From the NCBI RefSeq assembly GCF_019263805.1, contig NZ_CP079195.1:313501-377500 (forward strand): DNA of 64,000 nt. Reading direction: 5' to 3'. The notes beneath the pieces were generated by a model. The model was not told the DNA's origin. It was given only the letters and a program-made list of their open reading frames with translations, and did no database searches. This document shows, piece after piece, positions 1 through 9,603 of this stretch; the first letter of the stretch is position 1; each line of letters starts with the position of its first letter. Origin of the DNA: Polaribacter sp. NJDZ03. Its GTDB lineage: Bacteria; Bacteroidota; Bacteroidia; Flavobacteriales; Flavobacteriaceae. A program made the position numbers and the translations under genes.

Positions 1-135
1 TAAAGACGGAAGTATATTTGCATTATAATATTCTTCGTGAAAAAGATCTATTGCAGATGTTGAGTTGTCACTTTCTTTGCTACAAGACATTATTAAAAGG
101 ATTGTAGAAAGAAATAATAAAATATTTTTTTTCAT
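1..135 (-). CDS. Lipoprotein, C-terminus outside window (possibly a second imelysin-like protein)
   Basis: Only the first 45 codons are present; the gene runs off the left edge. It starts with a lipoprotein signal peptide (MKKNILLFLSTILLIMSC) ending in a lipobox with the acylated Cys at residue 18, so it should be a membrane-anchored surface or periplasmic protein. The start codon lies 4 nt after the stop of the di-heme oxidoreductase gene, so the two are co-transcribed. The residues after the signal (an acidic stretch, then EEYYNANILPSL) resemble the start of imelysin-type proteins, which often occur in this cluster. That assignment is a guess from context and a few residues; the gene and its lipobox are clear. 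Confidence 0.6.
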   Translation of the reverse strand, partial: MKKNILLFLSTILLIMSCSKESDNSTSAIDLFHEEYYNANILPSL

Positions 136-139
136 AATT

Positions 140-1549
140 TTATAAAGAGTTTAAAAATTTAAGGACTTGTTCTCGTTTTTCTTTTGATAAATTTTTGAAG
201 TTATTTTTAGCACTTTCAGCTTCGCCACCGTGCCACAATACAGCTTCTTCTATATTTCTAGCTCTACCATCGTGTAATAAAAAAGTATGATTGTTTACCG
301 TTTCTATTAAACCTAAACCCCAAAGAGGTTGTGTTCTCCATTCGTTTCCGTTGGCTAAAAAATCGGCTCTATTGTCTGCAAGTTCATCACCCATATCATG
401 TAACAAAAAATCTGAATAAGGTCTAATCGTTCTATTTTCTAATTGTGTTAATAAAGAATAATCATTACCAGTTGTAAAGTTGTTTACGTGGCAAGTAACA
501 CATGCCAAATCATTAAATAATTGTTTTCCTTCTAAAACATCAAGAGTTTTATAATCTCTTCTTTTAGGGACAGAAATAGCAGCTTGATACACCATTATTC
601 TGCTCATTTGAGTATCGGTAACTTCTACCGTTTCACCAACATTATTTCCATTATTTAATTTGCTGCAATCTAAACCATTAGGGCAATTTTCATCAGGAAA
701 TAAAGACGTTGTTAATCCCATATCTCCACTAAAAGCGGCTGCTACTTGTTGTTCTAAAGAGGGTTGGTTGGCCTTCCATCCAAATTTACCAATGGTAGTT
801 TTCTTTTCTTTAACATTCCAAACATAGTTTGCTTTACCAGAAATTCCATCACCATCTAAATCATTAATATCTTGGTTTTCCAAAATACTAGCTTCGCTTA
901 AAGCATCTATAAAACCCAAACCAATTACTTGTGCCCCAACACGAGCAGATTGTTTTACATGCTGTAAACTACCATAATTTTCATTTACAATTGTGTAGGT
1001 TGGTTTTCTTAATTCATACGTTTCTCCGTCTGGATAGGTGCCTGTAATTGTTTGGAAACTTACATTAATAGTTCCTTCTTTAGTAATACCTAAATTAGAA
1101 TTATCTTGTAATTGTCCGCCATAATTAGGGAAATCAATTGGTCCATTTATAGGATCATTACCAGCACTTAAACGGATTAAAAATCCTTGAGAACTTGCAT
1201 TATTTTCTAATACTGGTTTTCCTCTTCCGTCATTAGAGTGACAAGAAGCACAAGCTCTCGCATTAAAAATAGGACCTAAACCATCTCTAGAAGTGGTGGT
1301 TGCAGGTGCAGAAACCCAACTTTGCTCAAACATAGCATTACCAATGCCAAAGAAAGCAGATTCTAAACCGATTAAACCAGGGATACTCGTTCCAAAAGCT
1401 TTTTCTGCTGTAAAAGCTTCTATAGATAATTCTGAAACTAAGTTTTCTTCACCTAATTCATACTCAATATTAATGTACTCTTCATCTGAAAGTCCATCAG
1501 AATTACAAGAAAAAAACATGAATATTAAAATACAATAAAAATATTTCAT
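140..1549 (-). CDS. Di-heme oxidoreductase family lipoprotein (c-type cytochrome)
   Basis: This 469-residue protein has a lipoprotein signal (MKYFYCILIFMFFSC, Cys15) and two c-type heme motifs, CASCH at 100-104 and CVTCH at 350-354. Near the end the LLHDGRA...AVLWHGGEA block (about 424-444) is typical of the di-heme oxidoreductase (DHOR) family related to bacterial peroxidases. It should be an envelope electron-transfer protein with covalent heme; the substrate is not known to me. It is the middle gene of an operon with an imelysin upstream and another lipoprotein downstream. This pairing recurs in Bacteroidota and is usually linked to iron or metal handling. The family call is strong, the function inferred. 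Confidence 0.88.
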   Translation of the reverse strand: MKYFYCILIFMFFSCNSDGLSDEEYINIEYELGEENLVSELSIEAFTAEKAFGTSIPGLIGLESAFFGIGNAMFEQSWVSAPATTTSRDGLGPIFNARACASCHSNDGRGKPVLENNASSQGFLIRLSAGNDPINGPIDFPNYGGQLQDNSNLGITKEGTINVSFQTITGTYPDGETYELRKPTYTIVNENYGSLQHVKQSARVGAQVIGLGFIDALSEASILENQDINDLDGDGISGKANYVWNVKEKKTTIGKFGWKANQPSLEQQVAAAFSGDMGLTTSLFPDENCPNGLDCSKLNNGNNVGETVEVTDTQMSRIMVYQAAISVPKRRDYKTLDVLEGKQLFNDLACVTCHVNNFTTGNDYSLLTQLENRTIRPYSDFLLHDMGDELADNRADFLANGNEWRTQPLWGLGLIETVNNHTFLLHDGRARNIEEAVLWHGGEAESAKNNFKNLSKEKREQVLKFLNSL

Positions 1550-1572
1550 TTGCTTTTATTTATAAAATAGAG

Positions 1573-1602
1573 AAAACTGAAGCCCCTAAAGTCTTCAGTT
1601 TT
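1573..1602 (-). other. Intercistronic hairpin between imelysin and di-heme oxidoreductase genes
   Basis: A perfect 10-bp inverted repeat (AAAACTGAAG / CTTCAGTTTT) with a 10-nt loop lies in the 81-nt gap between the two genes. The T-run after it on the minus strand is short, so it may be a weak terminator or an mRNA processing or stability element that sets different levels for the two genes. Confidence 0.5.
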
Positions 1603-1630
1603 ATTAAAAAATTAATACGTTTTACTATAA

Positions 1631-2872
1631 TTATCCACCAACTGTAATAGTAACCCCTAATGCATTAGCTGCATCAGAAATTGCATGACTTTGTTCTACT
1701 AAAGCTAAAGCCAAATCATTAGCAGGACCACCAGAAGTTAAATTTTCTTCGCTAATAATTTCATCAAAATTCTTACCTAAACCTAATAAAGTATTTAATT
1801 TAGAAATAGTGTCATCTGCTTTTGTTTCTAAAGTAGTTCCAAAAGCGTTGTTGTTTTGCTTTACTAATGTTATTAAAGAAGCACCAGAAATTATAGCACC
1901 ACTTTCTGTGGTATAACTACCAATAATAATATTGTTTATACCGTGTACATTTGCCCACATATCTTGGTTTGTATTGTCAGAAAAACAAGAATGTTCATTT
2001 TCTTGACCTTCATCAATAGCTGCATAAATTCTTTCTTGCGCAACTTCTCCGTTAGAGATAAAACCAATTCCATTTAAGATGTTTTTTAGTGCAACTTCTT
2101 CGCTTAAAGCTTCAAAAGTTGTTCTGTAAGTTCCTCCAACTTTCCACGTATTGTTTAAATCATTTAAATCGTTTACCAATAAATCGGTAACAACTTGTAA
2201 ATAAGTAGCTCTTCTGTCTGCAAAGTCTGCCGTTGTATAATCTGTAAAAGGTCTATCTCCAGAAACCGCATAATTATCTGTAGTTTGATTGATAGGATCG
2301 TAGTTTAAATCTTGTCCCCAAAGTAAAAACTCAATTGCGTGCCAACCAGTAGCAATATCATCTGCATCTATATCTTCATTTTTATTGATAAGATTATCGG
2401 CAGTTATAGTAAAAGAAGTATTTCCAATTAATCCGTTTTGAATATTTCCACCTATATTATCAGAAACATAATCAATAAAACCTTCATCTAAAGGCCATGC
2501 ATTAATTCTTCCTTCTGTAGCTAAAAATCCTTCTGCAACCGTTAGTTTTTCATTATCAATAGGTCCGTTTGCTACTCTATACGCTTCTGTTTGTCCGTAA
2601 AAATCTCTTGCATGTAACCAAGATTTTCTGGCATCTGCTAAAGTTGTAATAGACGGATTTGCAATAAATTCATTAATTTTTGTTTGCATAACTACCGCTG
2701 TGTTATACGTGTCTGCATAATTTGCAGCAGCAATAGTTGTGTAGTTTGTTATAAAATCTGCATTTGTAAATTCTTTTGTTATCATTTCTTCTTCTGCGTC
2801 ATTACTAGAGCAAGAAATAGTTAAAATACATGTAAATAAGAGTAATGTAAGCTTTGTAAAATTGAATTTCAT
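1631..2872 (-). CDS. Imelysin family lipoprotein (M75-like)
   Basis: The protein begins MKFNFTKLTLLLFTCILTISCSS, a lipoprotein signal with the acylated Cys at residue 21. The imelysin GxHxxE signature is present as GWHAIEFLLWGQ, and the ARKSWLHARDFYGQTEAYR stretch fits the family's first helical repeat. Imelysins are envelope proteins tied to iron uptake; peptidase activity is doubtful for many of them. A longer reading frame opens at 2923, but that codon lies inside the promoter -7 box at 2921-2928, and only the start at 2872 puts the signal peptide at the N-terminus. It is first in an operon with the di-heme oxidoreductase and the truncated lipoprotein. Confidence 0.88.
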   Translation of the reverse strand: MKFNFTKLTLLLFTCILTISCSSNDAEEEMITKEFTNADFITNYTTIAAANYADTYNTAVVMQTKINEFIANPSITTLADARKSWLHARDFYGQTEAYRVANGPIDNEKLTVAEGFLATEGRINAWPLDEGFIDYVSDNIGGNIQNGLIGNTSFTITADNLINKNEDIDADDIATGWHAIEFLLWGQDLNYDPINQTTDNYAVSGDRPFTDYTTADFADRRATYLQVVTDLLVNDLNDLNNTWKVGGTYRTTFEALSEEVALKNILNGIGFISNGEVAQERIYAAIDEGQENEHSCFSDNTNQDMWANVHGINNIIIGSYTTESGAIISGASLITLVKQNNNAFGTTLETKADDTISKLNTLLGLGKNFDEIISEENLTSGGPANDLALALVEQSHAISDAANALGVTITVGG

Positions 2873-2920
2873 TTGGTTAAGTTTATTTAGACTTGTTTTA
2901 AATAGGTTGTTTTTTTGGAG

Positions 2921-2928
2921 CAAATATA
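2921..2928 (-). promoter_or_regulatory. Promoter -7 box for the imelysin operon
   Basis: On the minus strand this reads TATATTTG, matching the Bacteroidota TAnnTTTG box. Transcription would begin near 2915, giving a leader of about 43 nt to the start at 2872. No clear -33 element was seen. Confidence 0.6.
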
Positions 2929-3048
2929 CAATTCAATTGCAGTTACGCAAACCTTATTTAGAATAAATAAGAATAATTTTTTATGTGAATTAATTGTTAT
3001 TATTATAGATACTAAGTTATTTTTAGTATAAAATTGAGATATTAATTG

Positions 3049-3056
3049 TAAATTTG
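3049..3056 (+). promoter_or_regulatory. Promoter -7 box for guaB
   Basis: TAAATTTG, a perfect TAnnTTTG box, lies 25 nt before the guaB start codon. It also lies in the divergent gap with the imelysin operon promoter. Confidence 0.6.
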
Positions 3057-3081
3057 CACGCAATTATACCTTAATTGCAAC

Positions 3082-4557
3082 ATGACAGCACACAACAACA
3101 AAATTTTAGGAGAAGGGTTAACATACGATGACGTTCTTTTAGTCCCAGCCTTTTCCGAAGTACTTCCAAGAGAAGTAAGTATTCAAACAAAATTTACAAG
3201 AAATATTACAATCAACGTTCCTATTGCATCAGCAGCAATGGATACCGTTACAGAATCTGCATTGGCTATTGCTATTGCAAGAGAAGGCGGTATTGGTGTT
3301 TTACATAAAAACATGACTATTGAGCAACAAGCCAAAGAAGTTAGAAAAGTAAAACGTGCAGAAAGCGGAATGATTATAGATCCGGTTACTTTGCCTTTAA
3401 CTGCTGTAGTTTCTGAAGCGAAAGCAAACATGAAAGAACATGGTATTGGAGGAATTCCTATTGTTGATGACAACGGTATTTTAAAAGGAATTGTTACCAA
3501 TAGAGATTTGCGTTTTGAGCATGATAGCCAAAGACCAATTGTAGATGTAATGACTAGCGAAAATCTAGTAACTGCAGCTGTTGGAACTTCTTTAAGCGAT
3601 GCAGAAAAAATTCTTCAGAATTATAAAATAGAAAAGCTTTTAATTGTTGATGAAGATTACAAATTAAAAGGATTAATTACTTTTAGAGATATTACCAAAG
3701 TAACTCAAAAGCCAATTGCTAACAAAGATTCTTTTGGTAGATTAAGAGTTGCAGCTGCTTTAGGTGTTACTGCAGATGCAGTAGATAGAGCAGAAGCTTT
3801 AGTAAATGCAGGCGTAGATGCTGTAATTATAGATACCGCTCACGGACATACAAAAGGTGTGGTAACGGTTTTAAAAGCAGTAAAAGCTAAGTTTCCAGAA
3901 TTAGATGTAGTTGTTGGTAATATAGCAACAGGTGCAGCAGCTAAATATTTAGTAGAAGCAGGAGCAGATGCCGTAAAAGTTGGTATTGGACCAGGTTCTA
4001 TTTGTACTACCAGAATTGTTGCAGGAGTTGGTTTTCCTCAGTTTTCTGCAGTATTAGAAGTTGCCGCAGCTATTAAAGGAAGTGGCGTACCAGTAATTGC
4101 AGATGGTGGAATTCGTTATACAGGAGATATTCCTAAAGCATTGGCTGCCGGAGCAGATTCTGTAATGTTAGGTTCTTTATTAGCCGGTACAAAAGAGTCT
4201 CCAGGAGAAACTATTATTTACGAAGGAAGAAAATTTAAGTCTTATAGAGGTATGGGATCTGTAGAAGCGATGAAACAAGGTTCTAAAGATAGATATTTTC
4301 AAGATGTAGAAGATGATCTTAAAAAACTAGTTCCAGAAGGTATTGTAGGTCGTGTTCCTTATAAAGGAGAATTATCTGAAAGTATTCACCAATTTATTGG
4401 AGGTTTACGTGCAGGAATGGGATATTGTGGAGCAAAAGATATAGAAACATTAAAAGAAACAGGACGATTTGTAAGAATTACCGCAAGCGGAATTAATGAA
4501 AGTCACCCTCATGATGTTGTTATTACTAAAGAATCGCCTAATTATAGTAGAAGATAA
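3082..4557 (+). CDS. guaB: IMP dehydrogenase
   Basis: This cytoplasmic enzyme oxidises IMP to XMP with NAD+, the first committed step of GMP synthesis. At 491 residues it has the normal bacterial length. The (beta/alpha)8 catalytic domain is split by two CBS domains at about 95-210. The active-site loop [11 protein letters not shown] places the catalytic Cys at 308. Phosphate-binding [10 protein letters not shown] and the flap with YRGMGS follow in the expected order. It is a single-gene unit with its own promoter and a strong terminator at 4575-4611. No unusual features were seen. Confidence 0.97.
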   Translation: MTAHNNKILGEGLTYDDVLLVPAFSEVLPREVSIQTKFTRNITINVPIASAAMDTVTESALAIAIAREGGIGVLHKNMTIEQQAKEVRKVKRAESGMIIDPVTLPLTAVVSEAKANMKEHGIGGIPIVDDNGILKGIVTNRDLRFEHDSQRPIVDVMTSENLVTAAVGTSLSDAEKILQNYKIEKLLIVDEDYKLKGLITFRDITKVTQKPIANKDSFGRLRVAAALGVTADAVDRAEALVNAGVDAVIIDTAHGHTKGVVTVLKAVKAKFPELDVVVGNIATGAAAKYLVEAGADAVKVGIGPGSICTTRIVAGVGFPQFSAVLEVAAAIKGSGVPVIADGGIRYTGDIPKALAAGADSVMLGSLLAGTKESPGETIIYEGRKFKSYRGMGSVEAMKQGSKDRYFQDVEDDLKKLVPEGIVGRVPYKGELSESIHQFIGGLRAGMGYCGAKDIETLKETGRFVRITASGINESHPHDVVITKESPNYSRR

Positions 4558-4574
4558 ACACATTTTAAGATATA

Positions 4575-4611
4575 AAAAAACCGAGTAAAATTAATTTTAC
4601 TCGGTTTTTTT
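4575..4611 (+). terminator. Terminator after guaB (probably bidirectional)
   Basis: A perfect 12-bp inverted repeat (CCGAGTAAAATT / AATTTTACTCGG) at 4581-4604 is flanked by A7 and T7 tracts. It can end guaB and could also stop minus-strand transcripts from the thioesterase gene. Confidence 0.92.
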
Positions 4612-4696
4612 ATTTTACAAAAGTAATAATCTAAGATTAATATTTTTTGAGTCTCTTAGCATAGCTCTTTTATATGTCTATAGAACAAGTAAAATC

Positions 4697-5245
4697 TTAT
4701 TTTAAGTCAATTTTAGCATTGCTTTCTTCTAATAAGTGAATGTATTCATCTACTTTAAAAACTTTACTATGAAAACGAGATGTTCTATTTCTTCCTTCAT
4801 TTTGTCTAGTAATACTTCTGGCAAAACGTCTTACTTCGTCTTTTGTTGTTAAGATAATACCTGGTACTGGAGTACTTTTTCCATCATCATCTTTTGCTAC
4901 CATTGTAAAATAAGAAGAATTACAATGTTTTGTTTCTCCAGTTCTAATGTTTTCAGAATCTACACGTAAACCAACTACCATAGAGGTTCTACCAGTAAAA
5001 TTAATAGAAGCTTTCATGGTAACCAACTCACCAACTTCAATAGGATTTAAAAAATCTACTTTATTTACAGAAGCTGTTACACAGTAATTTCCAGAATGTT
5101 TAGAAGCACAAGCAAAAGCAATTTGATCCATCAAATTTAAAATATAACCTCCATGAATTTTACCACTAAAATTAGAGTTGGATGGTTTCATTAACTCCAT
5201 AATCTTTACTTGCGATTCTTTAATGTATTTAAATTGTTTAGTCAT
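4697..5245 (-). CDS. Acyl-CoA thioesterase, hotdog fold (BACH/YciA-like)
   Basis: The 182-residue protein has one hotdog domain with the acyl-CoA hydrolase signature: SGKIHGGYILNLMDQIAFACASKHSG at about 26-51, then VNKVDFLNPIEVGELV and a strand with GRTSMVVGLRV. Such enzymes hydrolyse acyl-CoAs to free fatty acid and CoA in the cytoplasm. The last 40 or so residues are charged and may be an oligomerisation tail. It is a lone gene convergent with guaB. Substrate chain length cannot be read from the sequence. Confidence 0.88.
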   Translation of the reverse strand: MTKQFKYIKESQVKIMELMKPSNSNFSGKIHGGYILNLMDQIAFACASKHSGNYCVTASVNKVDFLNPIEVGELVTMKASINFTGRTSMVVGLRVDSENIRTGETKHCNSSYFTMVAKDDDGKSTPVPGIILTTKDEVRRFARSITRQNEGRNRTSRFHSKVFKVDEYIHLLEESNAKIDLK

Positions 5246-5747
5246 AATTTAGTTTTAAGCTTATAAGAATAGGCCTTCTATAACTTAAATATTATCGTTG
5301 CCTATTTTTGTTTCTAATAAAGCTAAAATATCATTTTATTTACGCTCTTAAATAAAAAAGAGTACTTATTATCTATTATTAGGTATTTATTAGTTTAATG
5401 AAGTAATTATTATGGATTCTTTATTATTAAAGGTGTAAAATTATATGATTACTTGTGGCGGTATTTTAATTTAAAAGAACTTTTAAAATACATTTTTTAG
5501 TGATTTTTGATAAATAATATTAAGAAAACAATTTTTGAAGTTAAAATATACTTCCATTTACAGAATTTTATATAAAAGTAGCACCTAAATTTTATGATAT
5601 GTTAATATTAGAATAAATAATGTTTTAGAATAGCATAAAAAAAGTGCTATTTTATTTAAGAGTTGATAAAAAGGAACTGTAATTAATACAATTCGTATTT
5701 TTTATGCTCATTTTAAAGTAAATTTGTGCCACTTTTAAAAAGAAAAA
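5246..5747. other. Intergenic gap of about 500 bp
   Basis: This very AT-rich gap between divergent genes has many in-frame stops on both strands. The only signal I can support is the promoter box near its right end at 5719-5726. No RNA fold or repeat stood out. Confidence 0.5.
5719..5726 (+). promoter_or_regulatory. Promoter -7 box for the GlmU-like gene
   Basis: TAAATTTG matches TAnnTTTG and lies 22 nt before the ATG at 5748, so the leader would be about 16 nt. Confidence 0.6.
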
Positions 5748-6923
5748 ATGAATTATATTCTATTTGATGGAGATGTTAGAAACGCTCTATTACCTTTTAC
5801 ATATACAAAACCAGTTGCAGACATTAGAATAGGAATATTAACCATTAGAGAAAAATGGGAAAAATATTTAGGTTTAACAACCACAACTATTACTCAGGAA
5901 TATTTAGAAGAAAAATATCCGATGGTAGAAATGGAAGAAAATATTTTAATCAACGCCTCTTTTTGTCCGACTGAAAATTTGATTGAAAAAGTAAAAAATT
6001 TATCAAAAAATGAAGCTATTTTTAAAGGTGATGATGTCATTGCTTTTTTTACTTCAGATTCTCAAGAAGAAGTGAATTTTGATGAGTATACTCAAATTGA
6101 GTTTGATGAAGATTTAATACAAGTTAAAAACACGTGGGATATTTTTTCTTTAAATGAAAAAGCCATTCAACAAGATTTCGATTTAATTACAGAAGGAAGA
6201 GAATCGGAACCTATACCAGAAGGTACAAGGTATTTGAATAAAGAAAATATTTTTATAGAAGAAGGAGCAGAAATTACTTTTGCAACTTTAAACGCATCTA
6301 CAGGGCCTATTTATATTGGTAAAGATGCTGTTGTTATGGAAAATTCTGCAATTAGAGGACCTTTTGCTATGTGTGAAAATGCCGTTGTAAAATTAGGGAC
6401 AAAAATATTTGGAGCAACCACTTTAGGACCTTATTGTAAAGTAGGTGGTGAGATAAGTAATGCTGTTTTATTTGCATATTCAAGTAAAGGACACGATGGT
6501 TATCTTGGAAATTCGGTAATAGGAGAATGGTGTAATTTAGGTGCAGATACTAATAACTCTAATCTTAAAAATAACTATGCAGAAGTAAAATTATGGGATT
6601 ATGAAACTGGTCGTTTTGCCAAAACAGGCTTACAGTTTTGTGGTTTAATGATGGGAGATCACTCTAAATGTGGTATTAACACTATGTTTAATACAGGTAC
6701 GGTAGTTGGTGTAAGTGCTAATATTTTTGGTAGTGGATTTCCAAGGAATTTTATTCCGTCTTTTAGTTGGGGAGGCGCTTCTGGATTTACAGAATATAAA
6801 ACCAATAAAGTTTTTGAAGTGGCAGAAGTGGTTATGAAGCGTAGAGATATGATTTTTGATGAAAAAGATCAAAAAATATTAGAACACGTTTTTGAAGAAA
6901 CGAAAAAATATAGAAATTACTAA
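5748..6923 (+). CDS. GlmU-like sugar nucleotidyltransferase / left-handed beta-helix acyltransferase
   Basis: The 391-residue protein opens with MNYILFDGDVRNALLPFTYTKP, typical of the Bacteroidota alternative GlmU family rather than classical GlmU with its GxGTRM loop. The C-terminal half (about 165-345) has hexapeptide-type turns (GPIYIGKDAVVMENSAIRGP, KLGTKIFGATTLGP) that build a left-handed beta-helix. By family knowledge it may make UDP-GlcNAc from glucosamine-1-phosphate for peptidoglycan and LPS. The N-terminal domain lacks the usual nucleotidyltransferase signature, so its activity is less certain. It is a single gene with its own promoter. Confidence 0.82.
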   Translation: MNYILFDGDVRNALLPFTYTKPVADIRIGILTIREKWEKYLGLTTTTITQEYLEEKYPMVEMEENILINASFCPTENLIEKVKNLSKNEAIFKGDDVIAFFTSDSQEEVNFDEYTQIEFDEDLIQVKNTWDIFSLNEKAIQQDFDLITEGRESEPIPEGTRYLNKENIFIEEGAEITFATLNASTGPIYIGKDAVVMENSAIRGPFAMCENAVVKLGTKIFGATTLGPYCKVGGEISNAVLFAYSSKGHDGYLGNSVIGEWCNLGADTNNSNLKNNYAEVKLWDYETGRFAKTGLQFCGLMMGDHSKCGINTMFNTGTVVGVSANIFGSGFPRNFIPSFSWGGASGFTEYKTNKVFEVAEVVMKRRDMIFDEKDQKILEHVFEETKKYRNY

Positions 6924-7158
6924 AAAAGTTTGCAGTTTTCAGTTGCAGTAGGCAGTTAGCTTGTAACTGAAAACTGAGACGAGTGCTGCCAACTAATTAA
7001 TACTCACATAAACGCTCGTATCGTTATGAGCGAGTTTTAAAATTAAAGACAAAATTGTACCGGAGTCTTCACGAGCGGGACGCTCTCGCTAGCGAAAGCG
7101 GTTAGCTTCTTACTGGAAACTGAGACTGTGCACTGGCAACTGAACACTGCCAACTAAA
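6924..7158. repeat. Mosaic of short inverted repeats between the GlmU-like gene and priA
   Basis: The first hairpin has arms CAGTTTTCAGTT (6933-6944) and AACTGAAAACTG (6965-6976). A diverged second copy of the same block, with ACTGGAAACTGAGAC and CACTGCCAACTAA, lies at about 7102-7158. Between them are hairpins CGCTCGTA/TATGAGCG (one G-T pair) and GAGCG...CGCTC, and the palindrome TCGCTAGCGA. GC content is higher than in other gaps. This looks like a nested, REP/MITE-like intergenic repeat, with ends of the type CAGTTnnCAGT...ACTGCCAACT. Short arms could also end both convergent genes. Confidence 0.6.
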
Positions 7159-9603
7159 TCAATACGCATCCACATCCGTAATAAATCGGATAGGTCTAAA
7201 ATCTTTAACAGCTTCAAAAGTATCTTTTATCTTTTGAAGTTGTTTTTTTGTTTGTGCTAAATTTTGTTTTGGCGGAATTTTAATGACAATATTCTTAATA
7301 TATTGGTTTCTAACTCTAGAAACAGCTGGTGCAGTTGGGCCTAAAACGTTTTCACCAAAAGAACTAGACAATGCTTTAAAAAGCCAATTTACACCACTAT
7401 CAACTTTGTTATAATCTTTGTGTTTTAGGGTGATTTTTATCAACCTATAATAAGGCGGATATTTATATTGCCAGCGTTCTTGCAATTGTTCTTTATACAT
7501 TTCGGCATAACTTGTAGTAGATACTTGCTGCAATATTTTATGATGAGGGTTGTAGGTTTGTATGGCTACATTTCCTTGTTTTTTACTTCTTCCTGCTCTT
7601 CCAGAAACTTGCACCATCATATCATACGCGCGTTCATGTGCTCTAAAATCTGGAAAATTTAACATAGAATCTGCATTTATAATGCCAACTAATGTTACAT
7701 TCTCAAAATCTAACCCTTTAGAAAGCATTTGCGTTCCCACTAAAACATCTATTTCTTTGGCTTCAAAAGCACCAATTATTTTTTGATACCCATATTTTCC
7801 ACGAGTGGTATCTAAATCCATTCTTCCAATTTTAAAATCGGGAAATAAGGCTGTTAATTCTAATTCAATTTGCTCGGTTCCAAAACCTTTATTGTCTAAA
7901 GTGTTGCTACCACAAGCACCACAACTATTTGGCATGGATCTTTGATAGTTACAATAATGACAACGCAGTTCGTGTCTAAATTTATGATAGGTTAAACTGA
8001 CATCACAATTTGGGCATTCTGGTGATACTCCACAAGTATTACATTCTACCACTGGTGAAAACCCACGTCTATTCTGAAACAAAATTACTTGTTCTTTTAA
8101 GTCTAAAGCTTCCTGAATTAGTTTTAGCAAACGATCAGAAAAATGACCAGTCATTTCCTTTTTTCGCTGCTTTTCCTTTACGTCTATTAATTCTATTTTT
8201 GGTAATTGTACATTTCCATGACGACGATTTAATGTAACTAAACCATATTTATTTTGTTGTGCATTAAAATAGGTTTCTATAGATGGAGTAGCAGAACCCA
8301 ATAAGATTTTAGCATTATGAAGTTTTGCTAAAACAATAGCAGAATCTCGTGCATTGTATCTAGGTGAAGGCTCAAATTGTTTATAAGAAGTTTCGTGTTC
8401 TTCATCAACCACAATTAAACCTAAATTAGAAAAAGGTAAAAAGATAGATGAACGAGCCCCTAAAATAATGCGTGCTTTTGGTTTGTTTTCTAAAACATTA
8501 TTCCAAACTTCTACACGTTCATTCATAGAATATTTAGAGTGAAAAACAGAAATTTGTTCTCCAAAATAAAACTGTAAACGTGTAATTATTTGCGTAGTTA
8601 ATGCAATTTCTGGCAACAAGAATACTACTTGTTTACCTTGGTCTAATACTTCTTGAATTAACTTTGTATATACCTCCGTTTTACCAGAACTTGTAATTCC
8701 GTGTAAAAGTGTAACGTCTTTTTCTTTAAAGGTTTCCTTAATTTCTGAAAGTGCTTTTTCTTGAAATTCATTTAGCACTTTTAAATCATTGGTGTCTCCA
8801 TTAAACTCAATTCTATCTGTTTGAATGTGGTAAAATTCAAAAATATTTTTATCAACCAAAGATTTTAAAATGGTAGCAGAAACAGTTGCTTTTTCTTCTA
8901 AATCTTTTGCTTTTATTGGTTTTTTAGAAGTAGATAATTGAAAATAACCTAAAACAGCTTCCCGTTGTTTTTTTGCTCTAGATAATTCTTCTAATAGTTT
9001 ACCTAAAGAATCATCCGAAGAATAATCTGCATGTAAACGAACATATTTCACCAGTTTTGGTTTGTACTGTTCGTAAATTTCTTCTTTAATTATAATTGCT
9101 TCTTTTTTGATTAAAGAGTTTATTATAGGCATTACTTTTTGCTTTCCTAAAATAGCAATTACTTGATGAATGGTTAATTGAGATTGATGTTGTAAAGCTT
9201 CAAAAATTAAAAACTCATCATCTGCTAAAATAGCATCATCAGAAAAATCTTCATTTTTATTGATAATGGTTTCGCTTTCTAACAAAAAGGCAGAAGGCAA
9301 AGCAGCTCTATACACATCACCTAAAGAACATACATAATAATTAGAAATCCATTGCCAATGTTTTAATTGTAATTCATTTACCAAAGGAACTTCATCTAAA
9401 ATCTGATGAATTTCTTTGGCTTCATACAAAACAGGCCTAGTTTTATGAATGTTTAAAACTAAAGCAGAATACATTTTAGATTTTCCAAAAGAAACTGCAA
9501 CACGCATTCCTTTTTTTAGAAAATTAGCTTCATCTTCTGTAACAGAATACGTAAATGTTTTCTGGATAGGAATAGGTAGTATGACGTCTATGAAATGTGA
9601 CAA
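7159..9603 (-). CDS. priA: Primosomal replication-restart helicase PriA
   Basis: PriA reloads the replisome at collapsed forks using 3'-to-5' DNA helicase activity. The 814-residue protein has the N-terminal 3'-BD domain (MSHFIDVILPIPIQKTFTYSV), a winged-helix region, Walker A GITSSGKT at 302-309 and DEEH at 400-403. The inserted zinc site has eight cysteines (521, 524, 530, 533, 548, 551, 561, 564). Helicase motifs V and VI follow (VGTQMLSKGLDF, QVSGRAGR). Length and motif order are normal. It is convergent with the GlmU-like gene, with no recognisable -7 box upstream. Confidence 0.97.
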   Translation of the reverse strand: MSHFIDVILPIPIQKTFTYSVTEDEANFLKKGMRVAVSFGKSKMYSALVLNIHKTRPVLYEAKEIHQILDEVPLVNELQLKHWQWISNYYVCSLGDVYRAALPSAFLLESETIINKNEDFSDDAILADDEFLIFEALQHQSQLTIHQVIAILGKQKVMPIINSLIKKEAIIIKEEIYEQYKPKLVKYVRLHADYSSDDSLGKLLEELSRAKKQREAVLGYFQLSTSKKPIKAKDLEEKATVSATILKSLVDKNIFEFYHIQTDRIEFNGDTNDLKVLNEFQEKALSEIKETFKEKDVTLLHGITSSGKTEVYTKLIQEVLDQGKQVVFLLPEIALTTQIITRLQFYFGEQISVFHSKYSMNERVEVWNNVLENKPKARIILGARSSIFLPFSNLGLIVVDEEHETSYKQFEPSPRYNARDSAIVLAKLHNAKILLGSATPSIETYFNAQQNKYGLVTLNRRHGNVQLPKIELIDVKEKQRKKEMTGHFSDRLLKLIQEALDLKEQVILFQNRRGFSPVVECNTCGVSPECPNCDVSLTYHKFRHELRCHYCNYQRSMPNSCGACGSNTLDNKGFGTEQIELELTALFPDFKIGRMDLDTTRGKYGYQKIIGAFEAKEIDVLVGTQMLSKGLDFENVTLVGIINADSMLNFPDFRAHERAYDMMVQVSGRAGRSKKQGNVAIQTYNPHHKILQQVSTTSYAEMYKEQLQERWQYKYPPYYRLIKITLKHKDYNKVDSGVNWLFKALSSSFGENVLGPTAPAVSRVRNQYIKNIVIKIPPKQNLAQTKKQLQKIKDTFEAVKDFRPIRFITDVDAY

